Assembly (NCBI GenBank): GCA_034007705.1
Contig: JAVEQK010000001.1
Span: 186,001 to 250,000 of the forward strand
Length of the DNA stretch: 64,000 bases
Source of the DNA: UBA10518 sp022837185
GTDB taxonomy: Bacteria; Desulfobacterota; Desulfobulbia; Desulfobulbales; Desulfobulbaceae
Direction of reading: 5' to 3'
A program made the translations under genes and the position numbers. Below, in pieces: positions 40,784 to 49,239 of the stretch. Each line of letters opens with the position of its first letter. Within the stretch, counting starts at the first letter, position 1. The notes under the pieces were generated by a model. That model saw nothing but the letters and a program-made list of their open reading frames with translations. It was not told where the DNA came from and ran no database searches.

Positions 40784-41407
40784 ATGGCACTTTGTGAAGT
40801 TGTAAATACATCCGCCGAAAAGGTTGGGGATGTGGAACTGAAAGACGAGCTTTTCGCCGTCCCGGTCCGGCAGGGGATTCTGCACGACGTCGTGTGCATG
40901 CAGCGGGCCAACCGGCGCAACGGAACTGCTTCGACGAAGACACGGGGCGAAGTCAGCGGCGGCGGGGCCAAACCATGGAAACAGAAGGGAACCGGGCGGG
41001 CCCGTGCGGGCTCCAGGACCAATCCCATCTGGCGCGGAGGCGGAGTCGCCTTCGGCCCCAAACCACGTGATTACAGTTATAAGCTGCCCAAGAAGGTTCG
41101 CCGGCTGGCGCTGCGCATGGCCTTGAGCGCGCGGTTCGGCGAAGGGAATCTGGTGATTCTCGACAAGTTCAGCCTGGACGGGATCAAAACCAGGGAGTTC
41201 GTTAAGGTGATGAACAACTTCCAGTTTGACAACTGCCTCGTGGTGACCGCCGGGGACAACAGAACCGTCAGCCTGTCGGCCAGAAACGCGGTCGGATATA
41301 AGGTAATGCCGGCGGAAGGGCTGAATGTCTATGACATATTGAAATATTCCAAACTGATGCTGGAACAGGAAACTCTTGCGCAGCTTGAAGAGAGGTTGAT
41401 GGTATGA
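40784..41407 (+). CDS. rplD: 50S ribosomal protein L4
   Basis: L4 lines the peptide exit tunnel; in E. coli it also represses the S10 operon. The 207 residues contain the extended loop NRRNGTASTKTRGEVSGGG and KPWKQKGTGRARAGSRTNPIWRGGG. The conserved LARM-type helix KKVRRLALRMALSAR follows. Its stop overlaps the rplW start (ATGA), showing translational coupling. Confidence 0.98.
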   Translation: MALCEVVNTSAEKVGDVELKDELFAVPVRQGILHDVVCMQRANRRNGTASTKTRGEVSGGGAKPWKQKGTGRARAGSRTNPIWRGGGVAFGPKPRDYSYKLPKKVRRLALRMALSARFGEGNLVILDKFSLDGIKTREFVKVMNNFQFDNCLVVTAGDNRTVSLSARNAVGYKVMPAEGLNVYDILKYSKLMLEQETLAQLEERLMV

Positions 41408-41694
41408 AGGATCTGTACGATGTCATCAAGAGCCCCTGCCTGACGGAGAAGAGCAATCTGCTCCAGGAGGTCCAGGGAACCGTGGTTCTGAAGGTTGATC
41501 CCCGGGCCAACAAGTATGAAATCAAACAGGCCGTGGAAAGCCTGTTCAACGTCAAGGTCGGCCACGTCCGGACCACCAAGGTCCTGGGCAAGAAACGCCG
41601 CGTCGGCATTAAGTCGGTCGGCAGGACCAATGACTGGAAAAAGGCGTATGTCACCCTGTCCGAGGGAACGATTAATTTCCTTGAAGAACTGTAA
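41404..41694 (+). CDS. rplW: 50S ribosomal protein L23
   Basis: L23 sits at the tunnel exit and docks trigger factor and SRP. The 96 residues show IKSPCLTEKSNLL and VDPRANKYEIKQAVESLFNVKVGHVRT, the family core. A C-terminal KKAYVTLSEGTINFLEEL ends the protein. It overlaps rplD by four bases. Confidence 0.97.
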   Translation: MKDLYDVIKSPCLTEKSNLLQEVQGTVVLKVDPRANKYEIKQAVESLFNVKVGHVRTTKVLGKKRRVGIKSVGRTNDWKKAYVTLSEGTINFLEEL

Positions 41695-41772
41695 CCGCAT
41701 CAATGCTGCACGACGCATTTGGGAACTGTTGATCAGGTATACAATTTTCAAGGGTAGGTAACGGGAAGAACA

Positions 41773-42597
41773 ATGGCTATTAAAACCCATAAACCGACAT
41801 CAGCGGGAAAAAGGCACCAGGTCAGCCTGCTGCAGCCCGATGTTGCAGATAAAGCACCGGAAAAGAGCCTGCTCAGGCCATTGAAGAAGAGCGGCGGCCG
41901 CAACTCCTACGGCAGGATTACGGCCCGTCATATCGGCGGCGGTCATAAGCGGAAATACCGCCTGATTGACTGGAAACGGAACAAGACCGGAGTGACCGCC
42001 AAGGTCATCGCCATCGAATACGACCCGAACCGTTCGGCGAATATAGCGCTGCTCTCCTATCTGGACGGAGAGAAAAGCTATATTCTGGCCCCCAACGGCC
42101 TGTCGGTCGGCGACCAGGTCATGGCCGGCACTAATGTTGACATCAAGCCCGGCAACTGCATGCCGATGACCAACATTCCCCTTGGCACCATTATCCATAA
42201 TGTGGAGATGAAGATCGGCAAGGGGGCCCAGATGGTCAGGAGCGCCGGCACCGCGGCCCAGCTCATGGCCAAGGAGGGCAATCATGTCCTGGTCAAGCTG
42301 CCCTCCGGCGAAGTCCGGAAATTCAATAAGGACTGCCGGGCCTGCATCGGCCAGGTCGGCAACACCGAGCACGCCAGCATCAAGTTGGGCAAGGCCGGCC
42401 GCAATCGGTGGAAGGGAAAACGGCCCCATGTCCGCGGCGTGGCCATGAACCCCATTGATCATCCGATGGGCGGGGGCGAGGGCAAGAGTTCCGGCGGCCG
42501 TCATCCATGCACTCCGTGGGGCGTGCCGACCAAGGGATACAAGACCAGGGGCCGCAAACCCTCTGACCGAGATATCGTTACACAACGCAAGAAGTAA
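41773..42597 (+). CDS. rplB: 50S ribosomal protein L2
   Basis: L2 bridges the subunits and supports the peptidyl transferase centre. The 274 residues include KKSGGRNSYGRITARHIGGGHKRKYR near the start, and the C-terminal extension VRGVAMNPIDHPMGGGEGKSSGGRHP with the conserved His important for activity. Length matches E. coli L2. It is preceded by a 78-base gap with no structure I can name. Confidence 0.98.
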   Translation: MAIKTHKPTSAGKRHQVSLLQPDVADKAPEKSLLRPLKKSGGRNSYGRITARHIGGGHKRKYRLIDWKRNKTGVTAKVIAIEYDPNRSANIALLSYLDGEKSYILAPNGLSVGDQVMAGTNVDIKPGNCMPMTNIPLGTIIHNVEMKIGKGAQMVRSAGTAAQLMAKEGNHVLVKLPSGEVRKFNKDCRACIGQVGNTEHASIKLGKAGRNRWKGKRPHVRGVAMNPIDHPMGGGEGKSSGGRHPCTPWGVPTKGYKTRGRKPSDRDIVTQRKK

Positions 42598-42615
42598 GTG
42601 CAGGAGAATTGAATA

Positions 42616-42891
42616 ATGTCCCGTTCTGTCAAAAAAGGTCCGTTTGTTGACAATCACCTGCTCGGCAAGGTGAGAAATGCCCAGGAAACAGGGTCGCGCA
42701 AGGTCATTAAGACATGGTCCCGGCGGTCCGACATTACTCCTGAAATGGTCGGTCTGACCTTTGCCGTTCATAACGGCAAGAAGTTCATTCCGGTATACGT
42801 CTCCGAAAATATGGTCGGCCATAAGCTCGGCGAGTTTTCTCCGACCAGGACCTATTACGGACATGCCGCCGACAAGAAGGCAAAACGCTAA
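42616..42891 (+). CDS. rpsS: 30S ribosomal protein S19
   Basis: S19 binds 16S rRNA in the head next to S13. The 91 residues start SRSVKKGPFVDNHLLGKV and include TWSRRSDITPEMVGLTFAVHNGKKFIPVYV and the signature MVGHKLGEFSPTRTY. Standard position between rplB and rplV. Confidence 0.98.
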   Translation: MSRSVKKGPFVDNHLLGKVRNAQETGSRKVIKTWSRRSDITPEMVGLTFAVHNGKKFIPVYVSENMVGHKLGEFSPTRTYYGHAADKKAKR

Positions 42892-42933
42892 CATTACGCC
42901 GCCATCTGACTGGAAGCGGTGAGGAGAACAGCA

Positions 42934-43266
42934 ATGGAAACAAGGGCCGTCGCCAAATATATTCGGATATCACCACAGAAAGCGAGACTTGTGGCCGATG
43001 TGGTGCGTGGCATGGATGCGGATACGGCAATCACCACGCTGAAGTTCATGCCGAAGAAAGGGGCGCGCATTCTGCGGAAAGTGATCGAATCCGCCGTCGC
43101 CAATGCCATCCAGACGGAAAAGGTGGATACCGATACGCTGTATATCAAGCGCATACTGATAGACGGAGGCCCCATGCTCAAGCGGTTCCGGCCGCGGGCC
43201 ATGGGACGGGCAACACCGATACTGAAGCGGACCAGTCATATCACCGTGGTGGTCGATGAAGCGTGA
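42934..43266 (+). CDS. rplV: 50S ribosomal protein L22
   Basis: L22 extends a beta hairpin into the exit tunnel. The ATG at 42934 follows GAGGAG and gives METRAVAKYIRISPQKARLVAD, 110 residues. The C-terminal hairpin LKRFRPRAMGRATPILKRTSHITVVV is the family's signature. An upstream in-frame codon at 42919 overlaps the ribosome-binding site and is not the start. Confidence 0.97.
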   Translation: METRAVAKYIRISPQKARLVADVVRGMDADTAITTLKFMPKKGARILRKVIESAVANAIQTEKVDTDTLYIKRILIDGGPMLKRFRPRAMGRATPILKRTSHITVVVDEA

Positions 43267-43325
43267 TGGTTCAAAACTGCAAGAGCGGAACTGAAATCAA
43301 CGGATAGTTGGAACGGAGGAAAACC

Positions 43326-43982
43326 TTGGGGCAGAAAGTTAATCCCGTCGGATTGCGGCTCAACATTACCCGCACATGGGAATCCATCTGGTACGCGGGC
43401 AAAGATTACTCCCGCAACCTGTATGAAGATCAGGAAATTCGGAAGTATTTGAAAAAACGCCTGTACCATGCGGGCGTATCCAGGATCATAATCGAGCGCA
43501 CCGGCGAGAAGCTCCGGATCAAGCTCTTCACGGCCCGTCCCGGCATTGTCATAGGCAAGAAGGGTGCCGAGATAGAGAATCTGAAAACCGATATCGAGCG
43601 GCAGTTCGGCAGGGAGTGTCTGATTGATATTCAGGAGGTGCGGCGTCCTGAAGCCGATGCCCAACTGGTGGCGGAGAATATCGCCATGCAGCTTGAGCGG
43701 CGCATAGCCTTTCGCCGGGCCATGAAAAAATCCATTAATTCCGCCCTTCGCTTCGGCGTGCAGGGGATCAAGATTTCCTGCTCCGGCCGTCTCGGCGGTG
43801 CGGAAATGTCGAGGACAGAATGGTACAAGGAGGGGCGCGTGCCGCTGCATACCCTGAGGGCCGATATCGATTACGGCACGGCCGAGGCAAAGACAACCTA
43901 CGGCATCATCGGCGTCAAGGTCTGGATTTTCAAGGGTGAAGTTCTGGACGATGCCCAGATGATGGAACTGGCACAACAGTAG
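43326..43982 (+). CDS. rpsC: 30S ribosomal protein S3
   Basis: S3 forms the mRNA entry channel. The TTG at 43326 is chosen: CGGAGGA lies five bases upstream, and the product starts with the universal MGQKVNPVGLRLNI (218 residues). The KH domain shows IRIKLFTARPGIVIGKKGAEIE-type residues (LRIKLFTARPGIVIGKKG). The C-terminal GRLGGAEMSRTEWYKEGRVPLHTLRADIDYG is intact. No ATG gives a sensible start. Confidence 0.96.
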   Translation: MGQKVNPVGLRLNITRTWESIWYAGKDYSRNLYEDQEIRKYLKKRLYHAGVSRIIIERTGEKLRIKLFTARPGIVIGKKGAEIENLKTDIERQFGRECLIDIQEVRRPEADAQLVAENIAMQLERRIAFRRAMKKSINSALRFGVQGIKISCSGRLGGAEMSRTEWYKEGRVPLHTLRADIDYGTAEAKTTYGIIGVKVWIFKGEVLDDAQMMELAQQ

Positions 43983-44053
43983 GGTGACGCGAAGCGGGGC
44001 GAAGCGGCTGCCGGCCTGCCCCGAAGGGCATCCTGCACAAGGAGCGAGAAAAG

Positions 44054-44470
44054 ATGTTAAGTCCACGGAAAGTTAAGCACAGAAAGCAGTTCAAGGGACG
44101 CATGCGAGGGGCTGCTCTGCGCGGCTCTGATATCAGCTTCGGGGAATATGCCCTGAAGGCCGTCGAATGCGGCCGCATGAGCTCCGCGCACATAGAAGCG
44201 GCCCGCGTGGCGATCAACCGAAAAATCAAGCGTGGCGGAAAAATGTGGATCCGGGTGTTTCCCGACAAGCCCATTACCAAGAAACCAGCGGAAACCCGGA
44301 TGGGGAAAGGGAAGGGCGCGCCGGAATACTGGGTGGCGGTGGTCAGGCCCGGCCGGATTCTCTATGAGTTGAGCGGCATCCCGGAAGAGCTCGCCCTGGA
44401 GGCCCTCACCCTTGCCAGCTACAAGCTGCCCTTTGCGACCAAAGTGATCTCAAGGAATGCACGAATATGA
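44054..44470 (+). CDS. rplP: 50S ribosomal protein L16
   Basis: L16 stabilises A-site tRNA. The 138 residues start LSPRKVKHRKQFKGRMRGAA and contain RVAINRKIKRGGKMWIRVFPDKPITKKPAETRMGKGKG and LASYKLPFATKVI. The arginine hydroxylated in other bacteria lies in the conserved loop. Its stop overlaps rpmC (ATGA). Confidence 0.98.
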   Translation: MLSPRKVKHRKQFKGRMRGAALRGSDISFGEYALKAVECGRMSSAHIEAARVAINRKIKRGGKMWIRVFPDKPITKKPAETRMGKGKGAPEYWVAVVRPGRILYELSGIPEELALEALTLASYKLPFATKVISRNARI

Positions 44471-44658
44471 AGGCAAAAGAATTACGCAAGATGGAGCCCG
44501 GTGATCTGGTCAAGAAAGAACGGGACCTCCGCGAGGATTATTTCAAACTGAAGTTTCAGCACGGCATCCGCCGCCTGGAGAACCCGGCCCGGCTGGCACA
44601 GTTGCGCCGGGATATTGCCCGGGTGCAGACGATCCTGCATGAGCAGGCCCGAAGCTGA
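44467..44658 (+). CDS. rpmC: 50S ribosomal protein L29
   Basis: A 63-residue, two-helix protein at the tunnel exit that helps dock SRP. It shows KAKELRKMEPGDLVKKERDL and the conserved core NPARLAQLRRDIARVQTILHE. It overlaps rplP by four bases and is followed by rpsQ. Confidence 0.97.
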   Translation: MKAKELRKMEPGDLVKKERDLREDYFKLKFQHGIRRLENPARLAQLRRDIARVQTILHEQARS

Positions 44659-44696
44659 TTGAACGGATTCAACAATTATTGACTGGACCGGAAAGC

Positions 44697-44957
44697 ATGA
44701 GCGAGGAAAAAAAGACAAGAAAAACGCGCCAGGGCGCCGTCATCAGTAACGCGATGGACAAGAGCATTGTTGTCCTCGTCGAGCGGAAAGTACGGCACAA
44801 ACTCTACGGGAAGTTCATTCGCCGTCGGGTGAAATACATGGCCCATGATCCCGCCAACGAGTGTAATGTCGGCGATATCGTCCTGATTGAGGAATGTCGT
44901 CCGCTAAGCAGGAACAAGCGCTGGCGGGTAAAAAATATTTTGCAGAGAGCGGCCTGA
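44697..44957 (+). CDS. rpsQ: 30S ribosomal protein S17
   Basis: S17 is a primary 16S rRNA binder with an OB fold. The ATG at 44697 gives MSEEKKTRKTRQGAVIS, 86 residues. The family segments KSIVVLVERKVRHKLYGKFIRRRVKYMAHDP and GDIVLIEECRPLSRNKRWRV are clear. A TTG eighteen bases upstream is in frame but removes the ribosome-binding purines. Confidence 0.97.
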   Translation: MSEEKKTRKTRQGAVISNAMDKSIVVLVERKVRHKLYGKFIRRRVKYMAHDPANECNVGDIVLIEECRPLSRNKRWRVKNILQRAA

Positions 44958-45017
44958 TCCGGCGGGTAGGGTGCCGGAGAAAAACGCTCCGCAACAGGAA
45001 GTTCACCAGGTGAGATC

Positions 45018-45386
45018 ATGATACAAACGGAAACCATACTGAATGTCGCCGATAATTCCGGTGCCAAGAAAGTTCTGTGCATTCGTGTGCTCGGCGGCAC
45101 AAAGCGGCGTTACGCCAGCATCGGCGATGTCATTGTCGTGACCGTCAAGGAAGCCATTCCCCATGCTAAGGTCAAAAAGGGAGATGTCCTTGACGCGGTA
45201 GTTGTACGGACAAGCAAGGAAATCCAGCGGCCGGAGGATACGACTGTGCGATTTGATGAGAATGCCGCGGTGCTGCTCTCCGGCAGCGGAGACCCCATCG
45301 GCACCCGGATATTCGGACCGGTGGCCCGGGAGTTGCGCTCTCTCGGTTTCATGAAAATTATATCACTCGCACCGGAGGTGCTCTGA
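45018..45386 (+). CDS. rplN: 50S ribosomal protein L14
   Basis: L14 contributes to inter-subunit bridges. Its 122 residues are the invariant length for the family, starting MIQTETILNVADNSGAKKVLCIRVLGG. GDVIVVTVKEAIPHAKVKKGDVLDAVVVRT and the end MKIISLAPEVL are standard. First gene of the spc block. Confidence 0.98.
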   Translation: MIQTETILNVADNSGAKKVLCIRVLGGTKRRYASIGDVIVVTVKEAIPHAKVKKGDVLDAVVVRTSKEIQRPEDTTVRFDENAAVLLSGSGDPIGTRIFGPVARELRSLGFMKIISLAPEVL

Positions 45387-45444
45387 TCCCGTCGCCCGGC
45401 GATGGGGAAGGGCATTATCCGTTCGATTCAACGAGGTGGAAACA

Positions 45445-45783
45445 ATGCGGCAAGGACAGACGAGTTTGCGGGTCAACGATAAGGTGGAAGTCATCGCAGG
45501 CAAGGACAAGGGCCGTGTCGGAAAGATCCTGAAGATTGACAAAAAGGCCGACAAGGTGGTTGTCGAGCGCATCAACATGATCAAACGGCACATGAAGCCG
45601 AAGGATGCGACGCAGTCAGGCCAGATTGTGGAAAAAGAGGCGCCCGTTCATATATCAAACCTGATGCTGATTTGTCCGGAATGTGCCAAAACGGTCAGGA
45701 TCGGGAAGAAATTTCTGGAAGACGGGACAAAGGTAAGGGTTTGCAAGAGTTGCAGTGCAACCATTGAAACCTCGAAGAAGTAG
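45445..45783 (+). CDS. rplX: 50S ribosomal protein L24
   Basis: L24 starts 50S assembly and contains a KOW motif. The ATG at 45445, nine bases after a CGAGG site, gives 112 residues. The KOW segment KVEVIAGKDKGRVGKILKI is near the N-terminus. The C-terminus has two cysteine pairs (LICPECAKTV and VCKSCSAT), a likely zinc knuckle found in some L24 proteins. Confidence 0.96.
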   Translation: MRQGQTSLRVNDKVEVIAGKDKGRVGKILKIDKKADKVVVERINMIKRHMKPKDATQSGQIVEKEAPVHISNLMLICPECAKTVRIGKKFLEDGTKVRVCKSCSATIETSKK

Positions 45784-45808
45784 GACCCCTGCTGTTCTGG
45801 AGTAAAAA

Positions 45809-46348
45809 ATGGGAACACTGAGAGAATATTACGAAACCACCTGCAGGCCGCAGCTTCAGGAGAAACTTGGCTATACCAATACCCTGGAGATACCCAAAAT
45901 CGAGAAGGTCGTCTTGAACATGGGTTTGGGAGAAGCGGTGCAGAATCCTAAAGTTGTCGAAAATGCAGCCAATGAGCTGACCCTGATCGCCGGGCAGAAA
46001 GCCGTTGTCACCAGGGCCAGGAAATCCATCGCCACCTTCAAGCTGCGCGAGGGCATGCCCATTGGCTGCCGGGTCACGTTGCGGCACGAGCGTATGTATG
46101 ATTTCCTGTCGCGGCTGATCAACATTGCCCTGCCGCGGGTGCGAGACTTTCGCGGCATATCTCCCAAGGGGTTTGATGGCCGGGGTAATTTTTCCATGGG
46201 CATCAGGGAGCAGATTATTTTTCCGGAAATCGATTATGACAAAATCGATAAAATCCGAGGTTTGAACATCAGTATAGTGACGTCGGCCAAAACCGACGAT
46301 GCGGCCTACGAACTGCTCAGCCAACTGGGCATGCCGTTCCGGAAGTAA
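45809..46348 (+). CDS. rplE: 50S ribosomal protein L5
   Basis: L5 binds 5S rRNA and contacts P-site tRNA. The 179 residues include NTLEIPKIEKVVLNMGLGEA and ARKSIATFKLREGMPIGCRVTLR. PRVRDFRGISPKGFDGRGNFSMGI is the family's signature, and the end reads YELLSQLGMPFRK. Normal length and position. Confidence 0.98.
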   Translation: MGTLREYYETTCRPQLQEKLGYTNTLEIPKIEKVVLNMGLGEAVQNPKVVENAANELTLIAGQKAVVTRARKSIATFKLREGMPIGCRVTLRHERMYDFLSRLINIALPRVRDFRGISPKGFDGRGNFSMGIREQIIFPEIDYDKIDKIRGLNISIVTSAKTDDAAYELLSQLGMPFRK

Positions 46349-46412
46349 AAAAATACCATGCGGCCCGCGAGTCGTGACCGTCAACGGGAATTGATCTAAT
46401 CAGGAGGATGCA

Positions 46413-46598
46413 GTGGCAAAAAAATCACTCATTGCCAAGGCGAAGCGTCAGCAAAAGTTCAAGGTCCGGGAATACAACCGGTGTCCGTTATGCGGGCGGC
46501 CGCGGGCCTATATCAGAAAATTCGGCATGTGCAGGTTATGTTTCAGAAAATTGGCCTCGCAGGGCAAAATTACCGGCGTGACCAAATCAAGCTGGTAA
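46413..46598 (+). CDS. rpsN: 30S ribosomal protein S14 (zinc-binding, type Z)
   Basis: S14 completes the 30S head. The GTG at 46413, after AGGAGG, gives 61 residues: AKKSLIAKAKRQQKFKVREYN. A zinc ribbon follows, CPLCG with CRLC fifteen residues later, then the conserved FRKLASQGKITGVTKSSW. The short zinc form differs from the long zinc-free S14 of E. coli. Confidence 0.97.
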   Translation: MAKKSLIAKAKRQQKFKVREYNRCPLCGRPRAYIRKFGMCRLCFRKLASQGKITGVTKSSW

Positions 46599-46665
46599 GA
46601 CATGTCCATGCGTCGCCGGACAGATGGACGAACGCAAATTTTCAATTGGATTGAATGGTGAAAAT

Positions 46666-47064
46666 ATGTCTATGAGTGATCCGCTGGCGGATATGCTGAC
46701 ACGAATCAGAAACGGCGTCATGGCCCATTATGATTCTGTTGAGATGCCGTTGTCAAAAATCAAGGTGGGTGTGGCCAAGGTCCTCAAGCAGGAAGGGTAT
46801 ATCAACGATTACCACATCATCGACAAAGGCGTGCAGGGAGTGCTGAAGATCGATCTGAAGTACGGCCCGAAAAATGAAAAAATTATAACCGGGATCCGGC
46901 GAATCAGCAAGCCGGGGCTGCGCCAGTACAGCAAAACGGGCCGCATTCCCAAGGTGATGAGCGGACTTGGCGTTGCCATTCTCACGACTTCGCACGGCGT
47001 CATGACCGACAGGGATGCGCGCAGCATGAACATCGGCGGTGAATTGTTATGCGAGGTTTGGTAA
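46666..47064 (+). CDS. rpsH: 30S ribosomal protein S8
   Basis: S8 nucleates the 16S central domain; in E. coli it represses the spc operon. The ATG at 46666 gives MSMSDPLADMLTRIRNGVMA, 132 residues. The C-terminus GLGVAILTTSHGVMTDRDARSMNIGGELLCEVW carries the family's signature. Upstream in-frame starts add a non-conserved extension. Confidence 0.97.
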   Translation: MSMSDPLADMLTRIRNGVMAHYDSVEMPLSKIKVGVAKVLKQEGYINDYHIIDKGVQGVLKIDLKYGPKNEKIITGIRRISKPGLRQYSKTGRIPKVMSGLGVAILTTSHGVMTDRDARSMNIGGELLCEVW

Positions 47065-47094
47065 CGCAACTGGGTTGACGACAGGAGAACAATC

Positions 47095-47634
47095 ATGTCC
47101 AGAATCGGCAAGCAACCGATTCCCGTGCCCAAGGGAGTCAAGGTTGAGATAAAAGGGAATCATGTCAAGGTTAGCGGCGGCAAGGGTTCGCTTGAGCGCA
47201 CCATCCGCCCCGAAATCGGTCTCAAGCAGGAGAACGATGTTCTCATTGTCTCCCCCAGGGGGGCGGGCAAGCGGATTAACGCCTTCTGGGGCCTGACCAG
47301 AACGCTGCTCAACAATATGATCGTCGGAGTGGACAAGGGCTTCGAGAAGAAGCTGATAGTTGAAGGAATCGGCTACCGGGCCAAGGTGGAGAAGGCTGTC
47401 CTGACCTTGAATGTCGGCTATTCCAATCCGGTTGATTTCAAGCTGCCGGAGGGAATATCCGCCGAGGTTGATAAAAACAACATGATCACCCTGGGCGGGA
47501 TCGACAAGGAACTGCTGGGCCTGACCGCCGCCCGGATCAGGGCGGTCAGAAAACCCGAGCCCTACAAGGGCAAGGGTATCCGTTACGAGGGCGAGCACAT
47601 AGTCCGGAAAGTCGGAAAAGCCGGCGCGAAATAA
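47095..47634 (+). CDS. rplF: 50S ribosomal protein L6
   Basis: L6 lies near the GTPase centre and sarcin-ricin loop. The 179 residues start SRIGKQPIPVPKGVKVEI and show two alpha-beta repeats. The conserved end KPEPYKGKGIRYEGEHIVRKVGKAGAK is intact. It follows rpsH with a 30-base gap carrying an AGGAG site. Confidence 0.98.
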   Translation: MSRIGKQPIPVPKGVKVEIKGNHVKVSGGKGSLERTIRPEIGLKQENDVLIVSPRGAGKRINAFWGLTRTLLNNMIVGVDKGFEKKLIVEGIGYRAKVEKAVLTLNVGYSNPVDFKLPEGISAEVDKNNMITLGGIDKELLGLTAARIRAVRKPEPYKGKGIRYEGEHIVRKVGKAGAK

Positions 47635-47655
47635 CAATTCATCTGGTGGTAGGCA

Positions 47656-48021
47656 ATGGCGAAGACAAATCCAAAAGAAGTCGCACGGAAAAAGCGCATC
47701 AAACGTATTCGGACCAAAATATTGGGTACTCCGGAAAGACCGCGGATGTCTATTTTCAGGAGCAACCGGCATATATACGTGCAGATCATAGACGACACGA
47801 AGCATGCAACCCTGGTGACCATGTCAACCAAGGACAAAAGTTTTGACGGGGTCGATGTCAAGGGCAAGGTTGCGCAGGCGCGGAAAGTGGGCGAAGTGAT
47901 TGCCGAAAGGGCGAAAAATTCGGGGATTACCCGGGTGGTGTTCGACCGCGGCGGCAATCTGTACCATGGCCGGGTCAAGGCAGTATCCGACGGGGCCCGC
48001 CAAGGCGGACTTGATTTTTGA
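47656..48021 (+). CDS. rplR: 50S ribosomal protein L18
   Basis: L18 brings 5S rRNA into the large subunit. The 121 residues include KKRIKRIRTKILGTPERPRMSIFRSNRHIYVQIIDD and FDRGGNLYHGRVKAVSDGARQGGLDF, both signatures. Standard position between rplF and rpsE. Confidence 0.97.
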   Translation: MAKTNPKEVARKKRIKRIRTKILGTPERPRMSIFRSNRHIYVQIIDDTKHATLVTMSTKDKSFDGVDVKGKVAQARKVGEVIAERAKNSGITRVVFDRGGNLYHGRVKAVSDGARQGGLDF

Positions 48022-48069
48022 TCAAGAGCATAGATTCATTTCTGAACACTAATATCACGGGGGTGTTAC

Positions 48070-48582
48070 TTGGCTGATTTTAAACGGGCTAAAGAAGGCA
48101 ACCAGGAAGAGCTCATAGAAAAAATTGTCTATATCAACAGGGTCGCCAAGGTTGTGAAAGGCGGCCGCCGCTTCAGTTTCAGTGCAATTGTCGTGGTCGG
48201 TGACGGGAAAGGAATGGTCGGCTACGGACTCGGCAAGGCCAATCAGGTGCCTGAAGCTATTCGCAAAGGCGTGGAAAGTGCCAAAAAGGATATGCGGCGG
48301 GTTGCCCTGACCGAAGTTTCCATCCCGCATGCAATAAACGGGAAATTCAAATCCGGCACGGTGATGCTGAAACCGGCTTCCGATGGTACCGGAGTCATCG
48401 CCGGCGGGGCCGTTCGGGCTGTTCTGGAAGCGGCGGGCGTGCAGAATATCCTGACCAAGTGCCTCGGTTCGAACAATCCGCACAACCTGGTCAAGGCGAC
48501 CATGGACGGCCTGCGAAAGCTGCGCTCGGCCGAAGAGATTGCCCGACTCCGTGGTCTGAAGGTCGACGAGATGGTGGCCTGA
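48070..48582 (+). CDS. rpsE: 30S ribosomal protein S5
   Basis: S5 forms part of the mRNA entry tunnel and affects accuracy. The TTG at 48070 follows a GGGGGTG purine site and gives MADFKRAKEGNQEELIEKIVYINRV, 170 residues. The dsRBD-like core VVKGGRRFSFSAIVVVGDG and GVIAGGAVRAVLEAAGVQNILTKCLGS are present. No ATG gives a conserved N-terminus. Confidence 0.96.
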   Translation: MADFKRAKEGNQEELIEKIVYINRVAKVVKGGRRFSFSAIVVVGDGKGMVGYGLGKANQVPEAIRKGVESAKKDMRRVALTEVSIPHAINGKFKSGTVMLKPASDGTGVIAGGAVRAVLEAAGVQNILTKCLGSNNPHNLVKATMDGLRKLRSAEEIARLRGLKVDEMVA

Positions 48583-48612
48583 GGCCGCCGCTGCAAATGA
48601 ACAGGTGGAATT

Positions 48613-48792
48613 ATGACTGATACGATCAAGATAACCCAGGTGAAGAGCTGCATCGGCAGCACCCGGAAGATCAGGGCGACGCTGACCGGCCTCGGCCTGA
48701 CGAAAATGAACAAGACCGTTGCCAGGAAGAATACTCCGGAAATCCGGGGGATGCTGACCAAGGTCATGCACCTGGTGCGGGTGGAGGAATAA
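48613..48792 (+). CDS. rpmD: 50S ribosomal protein L30
   Basis: A 59-residue large-subunit protein between rpsE and rplO. The ATG at 48613 follows an ACAGGTGGAA site; the product reads MTDTIKITQVKSCIGSTRKI and onward to VARKNTPEIRGMLTKVMHLV. The GLGLTKMNKTV segment and the overall length fit L30. It ends two bases before rplO. Confidence 0.95.
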   Translation: MTDTIKITQVKSCIGSTRKIRATLTGLGLTKMNKTVARKNTPEIRGMLTKVMHLVRVEE

Positions 48793-48794
48793 CG

Positions 48795-49235
48795 ATGCTG
48801 ACGCTGAACAATCTTTCCCCGTCGGAGGGATCACGCCGCAACAAGAAGCGCGTCGGCCGCGGTCAGGGAAGCGGCCACGGCAGGACCGCGACGCGAGGCC
48901 ACAAGGGTGCCAGGGCTCGAAGCGGGTATACACGCAGTCCGGGTTTTGAGGGAGGCCAGATGCCGCTGCACCGCCGTCTCCCCAAGAGGGGGTTCACCAA
49001 CATCTTCAAGAAGGAATTCGCCATTGTCTCGTTGCGCGACCTGAACCGCTTTGAAAAAGGCGCGACCGTGGATCGGGCGGCGCTGGTGGAGGCCGGACTG
49101 GTCAAAGCGTCGGACGGCATGGTCAAGGTCCTGGCCAACGGCGACATCACCGCGGCCATCATCCTTGACGTCGACCGCGTGAGCAGCGGCGCCAGGGCAA
49201 AGATCGAAGCCGCCGGCGGATCAGTAAAGGAATAA
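48795..49235 (+). CDS. rplO: 50S ribosomal protein L15
   Basis: A late-assembly large-subunit protein, 146 residues. It starts LTLNNLSPSEGSRRNKKRVGRGQGSGHGRTATRGHKGARARSG, a basic Gly-rich extension typical of L15. It includes GFEGGQMPLHRRLPKRGF and ends GAKIEAAGGSVKE-like (ARAKIEAAGGSVKE). Four bases separate it from secY. Confidence 0.98.
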   Translation: MLTLNNLSPSEGSRRNKKRVGRGQGSGHGRTATRGHKGARARSGYTRSPGFEGGQMPLHRRLPKRGFTNIFKKEFAIVSLRDLNRFEKGATVDRAALVEAGLVKASDGMVKVLANGDITAAIILDVDRVSSGARAKIEAAGGSVKE

Positions 49236-49239
49236 CCGG